Source: Saprospiraceae bacterium (GTDB taxonomy: Bacteria > Bacteroidota > Bacteroidia > Chitinophagales > Saprospiraceae). Taken from it: DNA of 64,000 nt. The stretch covers positions 1,787,501 to 1,851,500 of the forward strand of contig JADJLG010000001.1 of assembly GCA_016710235.1 (NCBI GenBank), written 5' to 3'. Of this stretch, positions 18,641 through 27,665 are shown piece by piece. The notes under the pieces are model-generated. The model made no database searches, was not told where the DNA came from, and saw only the letters and a list, made by a program, of their open reading frames with translations. Numbering within the stretch: position 1 is the stretch's first letter; the number at the start of each line of letters is the position of its first letter. A program made the translations under genes and the position numbers.

Positions 18641-18673
18641 TTTAGGTAAAATTTGAAAAAATGCTTATCTTTA
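18641..18673 (+). promoter_or_regulatory. putative promoter of the LRR gene
   Basis: TTTA at 18641-18644, a 21-nt spacer and TATCTTTA at 18666-18673 approximate the Bacteroidota consensus TTTG-N(19-21)-TAnnTTTG. They lie 30 nt before the LRR start codon. Confidence 0.4.
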
Positions 18674-18703
18674 CTCTATATTTAATAATAAAACACATTT
18701 CAT

Positions 18704-21700
18704 ATGAATAATCAAATTTTTAAAATTTTTACATTTTTAGTATTTACAATAATATATTGTAATGCCCAAAATATCAATATTCCAGATCCTGTTTTTAAAT
18801 ATTATTTAACCCAAGAACTCTGCATTGATAAAAATGGAGATGGAAGAATGGACGATGATGTCGATACAAATGATGATGGTGAAGTAGATTTAGCAGAAGC
18901 ATTGCTTTTGAAAATTCTGAATATTCCATCTCTTCAAATTAAAGATTTAAAGGGTATTGAGTATTTTACTAATTTAGAGTATATACAATGTTCAGAAATC
19001 GAAGTGGACAGCATTAGCTTGACAAATTTAAGCAAACTTGAGTATCTGGATTGTACAAGTATTGGAATAAAATCTATTGATCTAAATGGAGCCCAAAATT
19101 TGAAGAGATTGGTATGTTATGATAATAATCTTTCAAAATTGGATCTTCAATTCGTTCCTCAACTTGAAGAGTTACAATGTGGTAGTAATAAGATTACGAA
19201 ATTGGACTTGCACTATTGTCCTAACCTAAGAAGATTTGATTGCGATTATAACAGACTGACTAATTTAGATCTTACAAATTTTTCAAAGTTAGAGTTTGTT
19301 AATGCTCAATGGAATTTTATTACTGCAGCAAGTTTTGAAAATTCTCCTAATATTATTGAAATTGTTATAGATCATAATGAGCTTACCAATTTGAGCTTTA
19401 CTGATAATTCTAAATTAGAGAGATTATATTGTGGTGATAATAAATTGACCAGTCTTGAACTGAAAGACATCAGTCCCATGTCTATATTATTTTGTAATAA
19501 TAATTTATTAACATCAATTGATTTGAAAACTGTGATATTTAAGGCAAGAGCATTGATTGATTTTAGAGAAAACCCAAATTTAAGATATATATGTTGTGAT
19601 GTAGATTTTGTTGCAGATATTGACGAAGTGATAAGGCAGTTCAATATTATGAATATTGAAGTAAATTCTTATTGTTCGAAGGAATATAATCAAAATATCA
19701 ATAAAATGCATGGAATTGTACGATATGACATTGATAAAAATAATTGTAATGCAAATGCTCTGACAATTTCCAATTATGTGTTGCTTGCAAAAGATGCAGT
19801 ATCATTAAATCCACCTCCACAATATTTTGCAACTCTGCAGAATGGTAGTTATGAAATTAGTAAACGCGATGTCTCTGGTAATTTATACTCTAATGTTGGG
19901 AACAAATTGGCGTTTAAATCAGATCCGGAATTTTATCCTTATAGTTTTACAAGTACGAATGAAACTCTGGAGCAGAATTTTTGCATTAAACCAATAGGAG
20001 ATTACAATGACTTGGAAGTGTCTATTGTTCCGCTGGAAACTTTGATTCCGGGCGGTAACGTGAAGTATAAGGTTTTAGTCCATAATAAGGGTAATAAAAT
20101 TTCAAATGGAGAGCTGTCATTTGATTTTGATAATACCAGGATGCAGTTTATGAATTCTAGTCAAAGTCCGGTTTCAATCATAGGTGGAAAAGTTAAATGG
20201 ATCTATTCAAATATATTGCCATTTGGAACTATGGATTTTGATATAAATTTAAGGTGTAATAGCCCGGTTGAAGCACCTCCAGTAAATGTGGGGGACACAT
20301 TAAGATTTGCTGCGGCAATTAAAAGTCAAAATAGGGATGAAACGAGTCTTGATACAAATTTTGTTTTAAACCAATTGGCACATAATAGCAGTTTGTATAA
20401 TACTGTTGAATGCCTTCAAGGAGATATTTTGTCAATCAAAAGAATTGGTGAATATTTACATTATATAGTTAAGTATAAGAATTACAATACTTCAGTTATT
20501 ACGAATATTTTTGTTCAAAGTCAAATTGACACCAATTTATTTAACCTCAGATCTCTTCAGATATTATCAACCAGTAATGTGACGCAGATGCATGTTTTCA
20601 GAGGAAACATGGTAGAATTTACTTTGTGGGATTTAAATTTGATGCCCGGAGATTCCGGGTATATTTTTTTCAAAATTAAACCAAAACCTGCGGTTACAGT
20701 GGGTAATGTTTTGAAAATTGTAAGCAAAATATATTTTGAAGTTGACAATTTCACAAATTTGAACGATGTGAATGTATTGGTTGATTATCCTAATTTTTAT
20801 GATAAGATTGTATTTCAAGATTCAAATTTTCGAAAAGCGTTGGTGTCATCTAAGTGCGTTGATACCAATAATGATTTTATTCCTGATTCTGATGCAGATT
20901 TTAATAATGACGGTGAAGTTCAAGTGAGTGAGGCTATTAAAGTTGAAAAGCTTTTTTTAGCTAGAAATAAAATTAAATCATTAAAAGGTGTTGAGCATTT
21001 TTGCATGTTAAATTATTTGGACTTCAATGAAAATGAGGTTGATTCTTTAGAATTGACAGGATTAGGTATGCTCACCTTACTTCAATGTCATAGTAATAAG
21101 ATAAAGAGCATAGATCTTAACGGTTCACCATTATTGGAAAAGCTCACAGTATTTAATAATTCACTAACATCTTTAGATTTGAAATATTCAGCTAAATTGA
21201 AATATTTGTATTGTTATAATAATAATATTGATTCGCTGGATTTGCGCTTTTTGCCAGATTTGCTTATACTTGATTGCTCGCATAATCAATTGATTAAAAT
21301 TGATTTAGGAAAGTTGAATAAAATAACTACGCTTAAGGTGCAAAATAATAAATTGGAGAATATTGAATTGCAAGAGTTGAATCAATTAGACACTTTAAAT
21401 GTAGGAACCAATCTACTCGTAAATTTTAGTATTCCTAACTCGAAAATGTTGAAATATCTAAATTGTATGAGTAATAAATTGCAAGATCTTGATTTACTGG
21501 AATTGAAGGAACTAATCCATTTAGATTTAGCTTATAACCAGATAAATTCCATAGATCTCAATGAACAAACCAACTTACTTAATTTATATTGTAATTATAA
21601 TCCATTAAGTGCATTAGATATCTTAAAATTAAGCAAGTTGAAGGTTTTGAATTGTAATAATACAAAAATTGAAATTTTAAGTATTGCAAACTCTAAAGAT

Positions 21701-23260
21701 TTAATGCAACTAGATTGTTCTAGTACGAGTTTGTATGCTTTATTATTGAAGAATGGCGCTAATGAGTTGCCTGAATTAAATATATCTGGAAATGATTTTC
21801 TTAAGTATATCTGTTGTGAGGATAAGCATATAGAACAAGTCAATTTAATTTTAGAAAGAATAGGGAAGATTGATTGTAATGTAAATTCTTATTGCAGCTT
21901 CAATGAAGGAGGAAAATTCTATGATGTCAATGGTATATCTAAATTTAACAAAGATAATTTGGATTGTACTGCTAATGACCCAGGGATGCCATTTGTTAAG
22001 TATGTAGTAAATGATTCTAGCCAGTCAGCTGAATTTATTTTTGATTATTCAGGACAATACAGGTTATTTTTAACAGAGGGAGAACACACCATTAAACCTA
22101 AGATTGGGTTGGAAAATTATTTTAGAGCTACGCCTGACTCTTTGACTGTAAAATTTCCAGGAGCAAATGATACAATCGTTGCTGATTTTTGTTTTAAACC
22201 AAACGGTTATATCCCTGATGCAAAAGTAATAATCGTCCCTAAAGATCCTATAAGACCGGGATTCCCAACTATATTTAATTTGGTTTTTAGCAGTGTTGGT
22301 TCTGTGAATTTAAATGGTGACGTATTGTTTGAGTATGATGAGAAGATTTTAAAACTTACTTCTGCGAGTATACCACCGGATGTTCAAACTACAAATACTT
22401 TATTGTGGCATTTTACGGACCTTTCAGTATTTGAATCTCGAACTATTTCTTTTACATTGCTCTGTAACAGTCCAATGAATGTGCCGCCGGTTAACAATGA
22501 TGATATATTAAAGTTCGTTGCCACAATTAGGCTGAAAGAAAATGATAATAATTTGTCCAACAACATTTTTGTACTAAATAGTGTGGCAGTTGGAGCGCTT
22601 GATCCGAACGATTTGACTTGTTTGGAAGGGGATTTTATACCAATCGAACAGGTCGGGAAGAGTTTGCACTATTTGTGTCGTTTTGAAAATATCGGTAAAT
22701 ATAGCGCGCAGAACATCGTAATTAAGCATGATCTGGACACTCAATATTTTGACCTTAGTTCAGTAGAGGTACTAGATGTCAGCCATAAATCATGGTCAAG
22801 ATTTAAAAATTCAAATACGCTGGAGTTTATTTTTGAAAATATTAATTTGCCATTTGACACTTTAAGTAATAAGGGATTCATTTTATACAAAATTAACACT
22901 AGAGCGGATTTACAGGTTAATGACACAATTAAGAATACTGCAAGTATATATTTTGATTTTAATTTTCCGGTCGTGACTAATACTACAAAGACAGTGGTTG
23001 GTTTTCCTACTTCAACAAAGATTATAGACAATAATACTGCTCCAGAGTTGTTTCCTAATCCAGCTTACGATATTTTGTATTTACCATTATATGAGGGTCT
23101 AGTAAAGTATGAGATATTTGATATTAACGGTAGAATGATTAGCAGTGATAATGTTTCTAGCAATAATTCTATTAATATTTCTGGACTGAAATGTGGTACT
23201 TATATAATAAAAGTGAGTATTGGAAATCGGACGCATATTAGCAAGTTTATAAAAATGTAG
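18704..23260 (+). CDS. large leucine-rich-repeat surface protein with T9SS sorting domain
   Basis: A 1518-residue secreted protein. Residues 1-21 are a signal peptide ending in YCNAQ. Two homologous halves follow. Each starts with a region like DKNGDGRMDDDVDTNDDGEV (about 38-57; repeated near 715-735 as DTNNDFIPDSDADFNNDGEV). Each continues with a cysteine-containing LRR domain of the type LxxLxCxxNxLTxLDL (about 75-320 and 745-1045), and then a beta-rich region with GDILSIKRIGEYLHYIVKYKN or its counterpart (about 560-690 and 1310-1430). Residues about 1443-1518 are a type A T9SS C-terminal sorting domain (LFPNPAYDILYLP, ISGLKCGTYIIKV). I infer an outer-surface adhesion or recognition role. 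The gene is very AT-rich, unlike the GC-richer rhs core next to it, and sits inside the rhs island. Confidence 0.88.
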   Translation: MNNQIFKIFTFLVFTIIYCNAQNINIPDPVFKYYLTQELCIDKNGDGRMDDDVDTNDDGEVDLAEALLLKILNIPSLQIKDLKGIEYFTNLEYIQCSEIEVDSISLTNLSKLEYLDCTSIGIKSIDLNGAQNLKRLVCYDNNLSKLDLQFVPQLEELQCGSNKITKLDLHYCPNLRRFDCDYNRLTNLDLTNFSKLEFVNAQWNFITAASFENSPNIIEIVIDHNELTNLSFTDNSKLERLYCGDNKLTSLELKDISPMSILFCNNNLLTSIDLKTVIFKARALIDFRENPNLRYICCDVDFVADIDEVIRQFNIMNIEVNSYCSKEYNQNINKMHGIVRYDIDKNNCNANALTISNYVLLAKDAVSLNPPPQYFATLQNGSYEISKRDVSGNLYSNVGNKLAFKSDPEFYPYSFTSTNETLEQNFCIKPIGDYNDLEVSIVPLETLIPGGNVKYKVLVHNKGNKISNGELSFDFDNTRMQFMNSSQSPVSIIGGKVKWIYSNILPFGTMDFDINLRCNSPVEAPPVNVGDTLRFAAAIKSQNRDETSLDTNFVLNQLAHNSSLYNTVECLQGDILSIKRIGEYLHYIVKYKNYNTSVITNIFVQSQIDTNLFNLRSLQILSTSNVTQMHVFRGNMVEFTLWDLNLMPGDSGYIFFKIKPKPAVTVGNVLKIVSKIYFEVDNFTNLNDVNVLVDYPNFYDKIVFQDSNFRKALVSSKCVDTNNDFIPDSDADFNNDGEVQVSEAIKVEKLFLARNKIKSLKGVEHFCMLNYLDFNENEVDSLELTGLGMLTLLQCHSNKIKSIDLNGSPLLEKLTVFNNSLTSLDLKYSAKLKYLYCYNNNIDSLDLRFLPDLLILDCSHNQLIKIDLGKLNKITTLKVQNNKLENIELQELNQLDTLNVGTNLLVNFSIPNSKMLKYLNCMSNKLQDLDLLELKELIHLDLAYNQINSIDLNEQTNLLNLYCNYNPLSALDILKLSKLKVLNCNNTKIEILSIANSKDLMQLDCSSTSLYALLLKNGANELPELNISGNDFLKYICCEDKHIEQVNLILERIGKIDCNVNSYCSFNEGGKFYDVNGISKFNKDNLDCTANDPGMPFVKYVVNDSSQSAEFIFDYSGQYRLFLTEGEHTIKPKIGLENYFRATPDSLTVKFPGANDTIVADFCFKPNGYIPDAKVIIVPKDPIRPGFPTIFNLVFSSVGSVNLNGDVLFEYDEKILKLTSASIPPDVQTTNTLLWHFTDLSVFESRTISFTLLCNSPMNVPPVNNDDILKFVATIRLKENDNNLSNNIFVLNSVAVGALDPNDLTCLEGDFIPIEQVGKSLHYLCRFENIGKYSAQNIVIKHDLDTQYFDLSSVEVLDVSHKSWSRFKNSNTLEFIFENINLPFDTLSNKGFILYKINTRADLQVNDTIKNTASIYFDFNFPVVTNTTKTVVGFPTSTKIIDNNTAPELFPNPAYDILYLPLYEGLVKYEIFDINGRMISSDNVSSNNSINISGLKCGTYIIKVSIGNRTHISKFIKM

Positions 23261-23601
23261 ATTGAACGATTTATATTACTTTGTATTAATGCATTGAATT
23301 ACGGGAGATTATAGTATCAAATAGCAGCAAATTTTATTAAGAAAGAAATTAGCAAAATTTATAGTGACTTCTAGAATTTGTTTAGCCCTAGTCAAAATGG
23401 AGGTTGAAATATCAAGCCAATTATCTTGTAATAGTTGTAATAATTCAATGTATTTTAAGTTAGATTATTAATATCCGAAACAAAAAGTGCGGTTATCCAT
23501 TAACGATGAGCTAGTATAAATTAATACAATACTAAAATTTTAATCATTTATTGTTTTTGATAAAAAAGTATTGTTCTTTGCCTAGATAGAATTAAAATAT
23601 A
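23261..23601. other. non-coding gap before the truncated rhs gene
   Basis: Very AT-rich, with no supported gene. The rhs-coding similarity starts abruptly at about 23602, so this marks the break where the rhs N-terminal part was lost. Confidence 0.45.
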
Positions 23602-23625
23602 TATGACCTGAGGAGGCTCTCAGAG

Positions 23626-25518
23626 ATGAAGTTAAAGGATGGAGTGGGTACAACAGTATTGGAAAATCATTATACCTTTGACTTGATAGGCAATATACTG
23701 AGCATGGAGAATGTAGCAGGGGTGATACCGGGTAGCCAACTGGGAGGACCGAGTCTTCAGAGCTACGGGTATGACCAGTTCAACAGGTTGGCTACGGCCA
23801 ACGGCAGTTGGACAGGCAGCAGCAATGCACCTGCAGGGAGCAACCAGAGTGCAGAGTATAGTCTGAGTATGGACTATGGACCGATGCATCGGATCCTAAG
23901 CAAGACACAGAATCACGAGCTGGATGGCAATGTGCAAGAAGCCAACAGCTATGCCAATCAGTACGAATACCAGGTGAGCGGCAAGCCCAATGCGGTGAGC
24001 AGGATCAGCCGTGTGGTGGGAGGCCAGACACAAGAGGAACTCTTTGACTATGACGCCAATGGCAATGCAGTGAGCCACACTTTCGGTGGAGGTGCTGTGG
24101 GTGAGGATCGGATGATGCTGTGGGATGAGACGAACATGATGAAGGCCATCCGTATGGGAGAGCTGTCTTTCTACCACAATATCTATGACGGTACGGGCAC
24201 ACGGGTGATGAAAGGTATAGGAGATATAGATGTGATGACAGTGGGCGGGCAGCAGCAGCTGAGTGCCACTACGGGCAACTATACGGTATATGTGAGTCCC
24301 TATGTGACGATCAATGCGCATGGTATGCTGAGCAAGCACTACTATGCAGGAGATGACAAGCTGGCCACGCGGCTGGCGGGTGAAGCAGCAGACTTTGATA
24401 GTGGCACACCACTGAGTGGACAGAATACCGGCAGCTTGGCAGCAAGGCAGGAGGACGATCTGCAGCATGTGTATGACGAGTTTGGCCTTGGGACGGTGGA
24501 TATAGAGAATCTACCACCTGCTATGGACGACTGCGAGTCACAGGGAGACTGTGCGCAGGTGTTGTATTACTACCACAAGGATCATATCGGCAGCAGCAGT
24601 ATGGTGACCGACGGCACTGGTGCGGTGTACCAGTATCTGTTGTACCTGCCATTTGGAGAGAGTATGGCTGAGCAGAAGCTGGGGGGCTATAGCTCGCGAT
24701 ATCGCTTCACGGGCAAGGAGCTTGACCCATTGAGTGGCTTGTATGACTTTGGAGCGCGCTACTACGATCCGAGGCTGAGTGTGTGGTTTGGTGTCGATCC
24801 ACTGGCAGAGAAGTATCCAGCGTGGAGTCCATTCTCATACACACTCAATAACCCTATAAGATTTACTGATCCTACAGGTATGGGAGTGGAAGGAGACATC
24901 TATAATAACAAAGGTGTTCATATCGGAAATGACGGGAAAGTAGATGATAAGGTCTATGTGAAACTCACAACAGATGATACTCAAATGAGTCAAACAGATG
25001 CATTAGCGGCAACAACGATGGCATCAACTACAACAGGTGTATCAAGTACAATTGACATCACGGGGAATACAGGGATTACTCATTCTGAATTTGTTCAGTA
25101 TGCAGCCAACGTTAACAATGAAGCACCTTACGAATCGCAAGATGAGAAAGACAAAGTTGGCTCTGCAATTAATAATAGAAAGGAGACTAGTACTCAAGGT
25201 GGAACATGGCAGCGTACACTTGATAGGATAATGTTTAGTTCCGATACACATGAAAAGAAGATGCAACCTGATAGAGCTAATCCTAAATCAGGTAATGTCC
25301 CAGGTACAAAAATCCCTATGAGTAATGTAGGAACTGAAAATTATCAAAATTTTATTAATGCTTCAACAAGTGAAAGAAATGCGAGTTCATCAATGACAGG
25401 CTCAACTAAAGCTGCAATAAATGGTTTAATAGGTCCAGATAAAGTTAAAGGAGCCAACATGTGGTATGGGTTAGGTCAAGGAAATGGAAATCATTTTTAT
25501 AAAGAGAAAAAGAAATAG
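23626..25518 (+). CDS. 5'-truncated Rhs protein with a possible SleB-like hydrolase tip
   Basis: A 630-residue remnant of what is normally a protein of well over 1500 residues. Residues 1-about 425 are the last part of the Rhs beta-shell (YD repeats; PFGESMAEQKLGGYSSRYRF, then KELDPLSGLYDFGARYYDPR and NNPIRFTDPTGM at the cleavage boundary). The rhs-like reading continues upstream to about 23602 (YDLRRLSE) and stops at a TAA, so the N-terminus and secretion signal are missing and the ATG is not the original start. The tip (about 430-630) contains SAINNRKE, WQRTLDRIMF, KAAINGLIG and GANMWYGLGQGNGNHFYK. This spacing recalls SleB/Hydrolase_2 cell-wall hydrolases, but that is uncertain. A lipoprotein gene follows after 3 nt. 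The core is GC-richer than the AT-rich tip. Confidence 0.8.
   Translation: MKLKDGVGTTVLENHYTFDLIGNILSMENVAGVIPGSQLGGPSLQSYGYDQFNRLATANGSWTGSSNAPAGSNQSAEYSLSMDYGPMHRILSKTQNHELDGNVQEANSYANQYEYQVSGKPNAVSRISRVVGGQTQEELFDYDANGNAVSHTFGGGAVGEDRMMLWDETNMMKAIRMGELSFYHNIYDGTGTRVMKGIGDIDVMTVGGQQQLSATTGNYTVYVSPYVTINAHGMLSKHYYAGDDKLATRLAGEAADFDSGTPLSGQNTGSLAARQEDDLQHVYDEFGLGTVDIENLPPAMDDCESQGDCAQVLYYYHKDHIGSSSMVTDGTGAVYQYLLYLPFGESMAEQKLGGYSSRYRFTGKELDPLSGLYDFGARYYDPRLSVWFGVDPLAEKYPAWSPFSYTLNNPIRFTDPTGMGVEGDIYNNKGVHIGNDGKVDDKVYVKLTTDDTQMSQTDALAATTMASTTTGVSSTIDITGNTGITHSEFVQYAANVNNEAPYESQDEKDKVGSAINNRKETSTQGGTWQRTLDRIMFSSDTHEKKMQPDRANPKSGNVPGTKIPMSNVGTENYQNFINASTSERNASSSMTGSTKAAINGLIGPDKVKGANMWYGLGQGNGNHFYKEKKK
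24658..24800 (+). repeat. rhs core segment, donor/acceptor copy in the truncated rhs
   Basis: By my comparison this 143-bp stretch is identical to 26769-26911 except for one base (CACGGG versus CACTGG). It encodes ESMAEQKLGGYSSRYRF through WFGVD. Diverged or broken copies are at about 15606-15700 and 29610-29757. Confidence 0.9.
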
Positions 25519-25521
25519 CAA

Positions 25522-26220
25522 ATGAAGATATTAATCTATTTATTGCTAACGATCGGGTTTTCTTGTCAACAAAAAAACATAAATACAATAGAAGTTAAAT
25601 CCCAAAATCTAAAGGATACTTTTGATATAAAAACTCTTTACATTGATCAAGATACTGTTGCACCGTTAAATATTTTAGGGGGATTTTCATTAAGTCATTC
25701 AAAAAGTAAAAATGAAGTAAAACTTGTTTCAAGTAAAAATATAAATGGTAATAATATTGAGTTTGTAATTTTATATAAAGATAGTTTGAGTATCTATGAT
25801 AAAGACAATTTTTATCCAGGTGATATTGACTATCCTATCAAGCAAGCTTATTTTAATGTTAATGGGATCAAAACATTAATAAACAATTCTACCAATATAA
25901 ATGCAGCAAACATTTGGTATAGTGAAGAAGAAGATAAATCAATTAAGTTTTACAAAATTGGAAAAATTTCTTATATTATAATACATGGTATAAATCTGTT
26001 TTGTAATGGAAGACAATGCAATGACGACACAATTTATATGATTAGAATTACAGATAATGGAAGCACTGTAATTAAGGGGTTAAAATACAATAGAATTTAT
26101 CCATATCTTTTTAATAATATAGAATTAGTCAATTCTAAGACACCATTTATCTTTCTTCCAAAAAGTGAAATTCAAAAGCTTAGGAACGAGACAGATTTTG
26201 AAAAACATTACTTTAATTAA
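25522..26220 (+). CDS. putative immunity lipoprotein
   Basis: A 232-residue predicted lipoprotein. The N-terminus MKILIYLLLTIGFSC has a short hydrophobic segment and a lipobox ending in Cys15, so it would be exported and lipid-anchored. The remainder is soluble, with no recognised domain. It starts 3 nt after the stop of the truncated rhs toxin gene, the normal position for an immunity gene. A periplasmic or outer-leaflet location suggests that the toxin tip acts outside the cytoplasm, as a peptidoglycan hydrolase would. It is AT-rich like the toxin tip. Function is inferred from position and targeting. Confidence 0.65.
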   Translation: MKILIYLLLTIGFSCQQKNINTIEVKSQNLKDTFDIKTLYIDQDTVAPLNILGGFSLSHSKSKNEVKLVSSKNINGNNIEFVILYKDSLSIYDKDNFYPGDIDYPIKQAYFNVNGIKTLINNSTNINAANIWYSEEEDKSIKFYKIGKISYIIIHGINLFCNGRQCNDDTIYMIRITDNGSTVIKGLKYNRIYPYLFNNIELVNSKTPFIFLPKSEIQKLRNETDFEKHYFN

Positions 26221-26242
26221 ATATTAACTGAGAAAATTACTC

Positions 26243-26276
26243 AAAAGCCTCTGCAATCTAATCTGTAGGGGCTTTT
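26243..26276 (+). terminator. bidirectional-type terminator after the immunity lipoprotein
   Basis: AAAAGCCTCTGCA (26243-26255) pairs with TGTAGGGGCTTTT (26264-26276), with two G-T pairs. It has an A-run on one side and a T-run on the other. It lies between convergent genes, 23 nt after the stop at 26220. Confidence 0.75.
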
Positions 26277-26279
26277 GTA

Positions 26280-26648
26280 TTAAACTAAAATCGCCTGTAA
26301 TTTATTCTTAGCGAGAAAAGCATCAAGCATAGCAAATACAAGTACTTCGTACTTAAGCTTCATTTTAAATACTTCTTCAATACGCTGGATCTTCTTTCGA
26401 TCTAGTTCGAGATCAGTCTGGCCGGTAAGCCAATCCAAAGACACCTCTAAATACTGGGCCATTTTGGTAGCTAATCGATCGAAGGCTTCATCTCGTCCCG
26501 TTTATATTTAACAATAGCTGTATTAAGAAGGTCTGTCAGCTCATTGTAAGAACGGTTTTTAGCTTTTCTACATTCTGTGGATTCATTTTCCGGAGATTGA
26601 CAATTCTGTACTGTATTCTGGTAAAGAGCATTTTGTAGCTATGTCCAT
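26280..26648 (-). pseudogene. broken XRE-family regulator
   Basis: The 3' part (26280-26462) encodes MAQYLEVSLDWLTGQTDLELDRKKIQRIEEV and a helical tail. The upstream part encodes ELTDLLNTAIVKYKRDEMKPSID in another frame and ends at a TAG, so a frameshift lies near 26463-26490. The leader derives from repeat R2, and there it is also out of frame by one base relative to R1. Compared with the XRE protein at 28606-28950, the HTH is recognisable but cannot be made as one protein. Confidence 0.75.
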
Positions 26649-26753
26649 AATCTTCAGAATGGGTTAAAACTAGCCCGCATTGTTCAGTATCCCATGTAAT
26701 AATTAATCTTTATACAACAAGAATTTATTATCTTTACTATGATGGTTCGAGAG
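26565..26753. repeat. 190-bp direct repeat R2
   Basis: Second copy (189 bp). It ends with TTATCTTTACTATG, which supplies the start codon of the metzincin-tip rhs fragment. Its minus strand forms the 5' part of a broken XRE gene. Confidence 0.85.
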
Positions 26754-27665
26754 ATAGAAGTTCATACTGAGAGTATGGCTGAGCAGAAGCTGGGGGGCTA
26801 TAGCTCGCGATATCGCTTCACTGGCAAGGAGCTTGACCCATTGAGTGGCTTGTATGACTTTGGAGCGCGCTACTACGATCCGAGGCTGAGTGTGTGGTTT
26901 GGTGTCGATCCGATGGCAGATGGGCATCCTGACTATGCGGCATATTTGTATACTGCTAATAATCCAATAGTATATTTTGATCCTGATGGGCAAGATTGGG
27001 TTATTTCTAAGTCAATTATTAATAATAAAGAACATTATACTATTGGATTTAAAGGAGCAATATTAAATAGCTCAGGTTCGAAGTTAGATATGGCGGCTTT
27101 AAAGAAAAATCTGACCGCTTCAATAGCAAATGTGTATAATTCTCAAAATATAGAAGGTGGAGCTACAGTTTCAGTGAATATTGATTTGCGAGTTATTACT
27201 TCTGAATCAGAAATTCAATCAAATGATCATTTAATTAGTGTTTATTCTAATTCTGAGTTTGAAAGTATAACAGAGAAAGGTGTAACTGGAGTTGCAGATG
27301 CATATGGAAAGAAGATTGGAATCTCCGAAAATACTGCAAATGCAATTATTTGTGGGGATAATAGTAGGACTGTTCCACATGAACTTGGGCATACTGCAGG
27401 GCTACAACATCCGGATGTTGATCCAAAAGGATTGGCCAACTATTATGATCTTAAAGATGATAATAACTTAATGTATGGGCGATCGAAAGGAGGAGGTCAT
27501 CAATTGGGTTCTAAATTGAAATCAAATCAAATAGAATCAATGTATAATAATTTCAAATCTGGTAAGCTGAACAAAAATACAATTTTCAATAACGGAATAA
27601 TTGAGCGTATTATAAATTGGAAAAATGGTAAGACTGAGATTAGCAAAACTTATAATGATTTTTAA
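26739..27665 (+). CDS. displaced Rhs end with a metzincin-type zinc protease tip
   Basis: A 308-residue protein. Residues about 12-58 are the rhs core, nearly identical in DNA to the truncated rhs (ESMAEQKLGGYSSRYRF to WFGVD). The boundary NNPIVYFDPDGQDW is at about 70-83, and a unique tip follows. The tip has the metzincin zinc-binding motif HELGHTAGLQH (His214, Glu215, His218, His224; HExxHxxGxxH) and a Met-turn candidate, NNLMYGR, with Met245. It is therefore a predicted secreted zinc endopeptidase toxin. No signal peptide or rhs body is present, so it would need to recombine with a full rhs gene to be delivered. The start codon lies within repeat R2. A lipoprotein gene overlaps its 3' end. 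Confidence 0.85.
   Translation: MMVREIEVHTESMAEQKLGGYSSRYRFTGKELDPLSGLYDFGARYYDPRLSVWFGVDPMADGHPDYAAYLYTANNPIVYFDPDGQDWVISKSIINNKEHYTIGFKGAILNSSGSKLDMAALKKNLTASIANVYNSQNIEGGATVSVNIDLRVITSESEIQSNDHLISVYSNSEFESITEKGVTGVADAYGKKIGISENTANAIICGDNSRTVPHELGHTAGLQHPDVDPKGLANYYDLKDDNNLMYGRSKGGGHQLGSKLKSNQIESMYNNFKSGKLNKNTIFNNGIIERIINWKNGKTEISKTYNDF
26769..26911 (+). repeat. rhs core segment, copy in the metzincin-tip fragment
   Basis: The 143-bp partner of 24658-24800, with one difference by eye. Such near identity next to fully different tips is what recombinational tip exchange would need or leave behind. Confidence 0.9.

Noticed and set aside
23896..24517. Long minus-strand frames across the rhs core
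   Set aside because: They are antisense to a well-supported rhs reading frame, with unusual Cys/His-rich composition and no recognisable domain.
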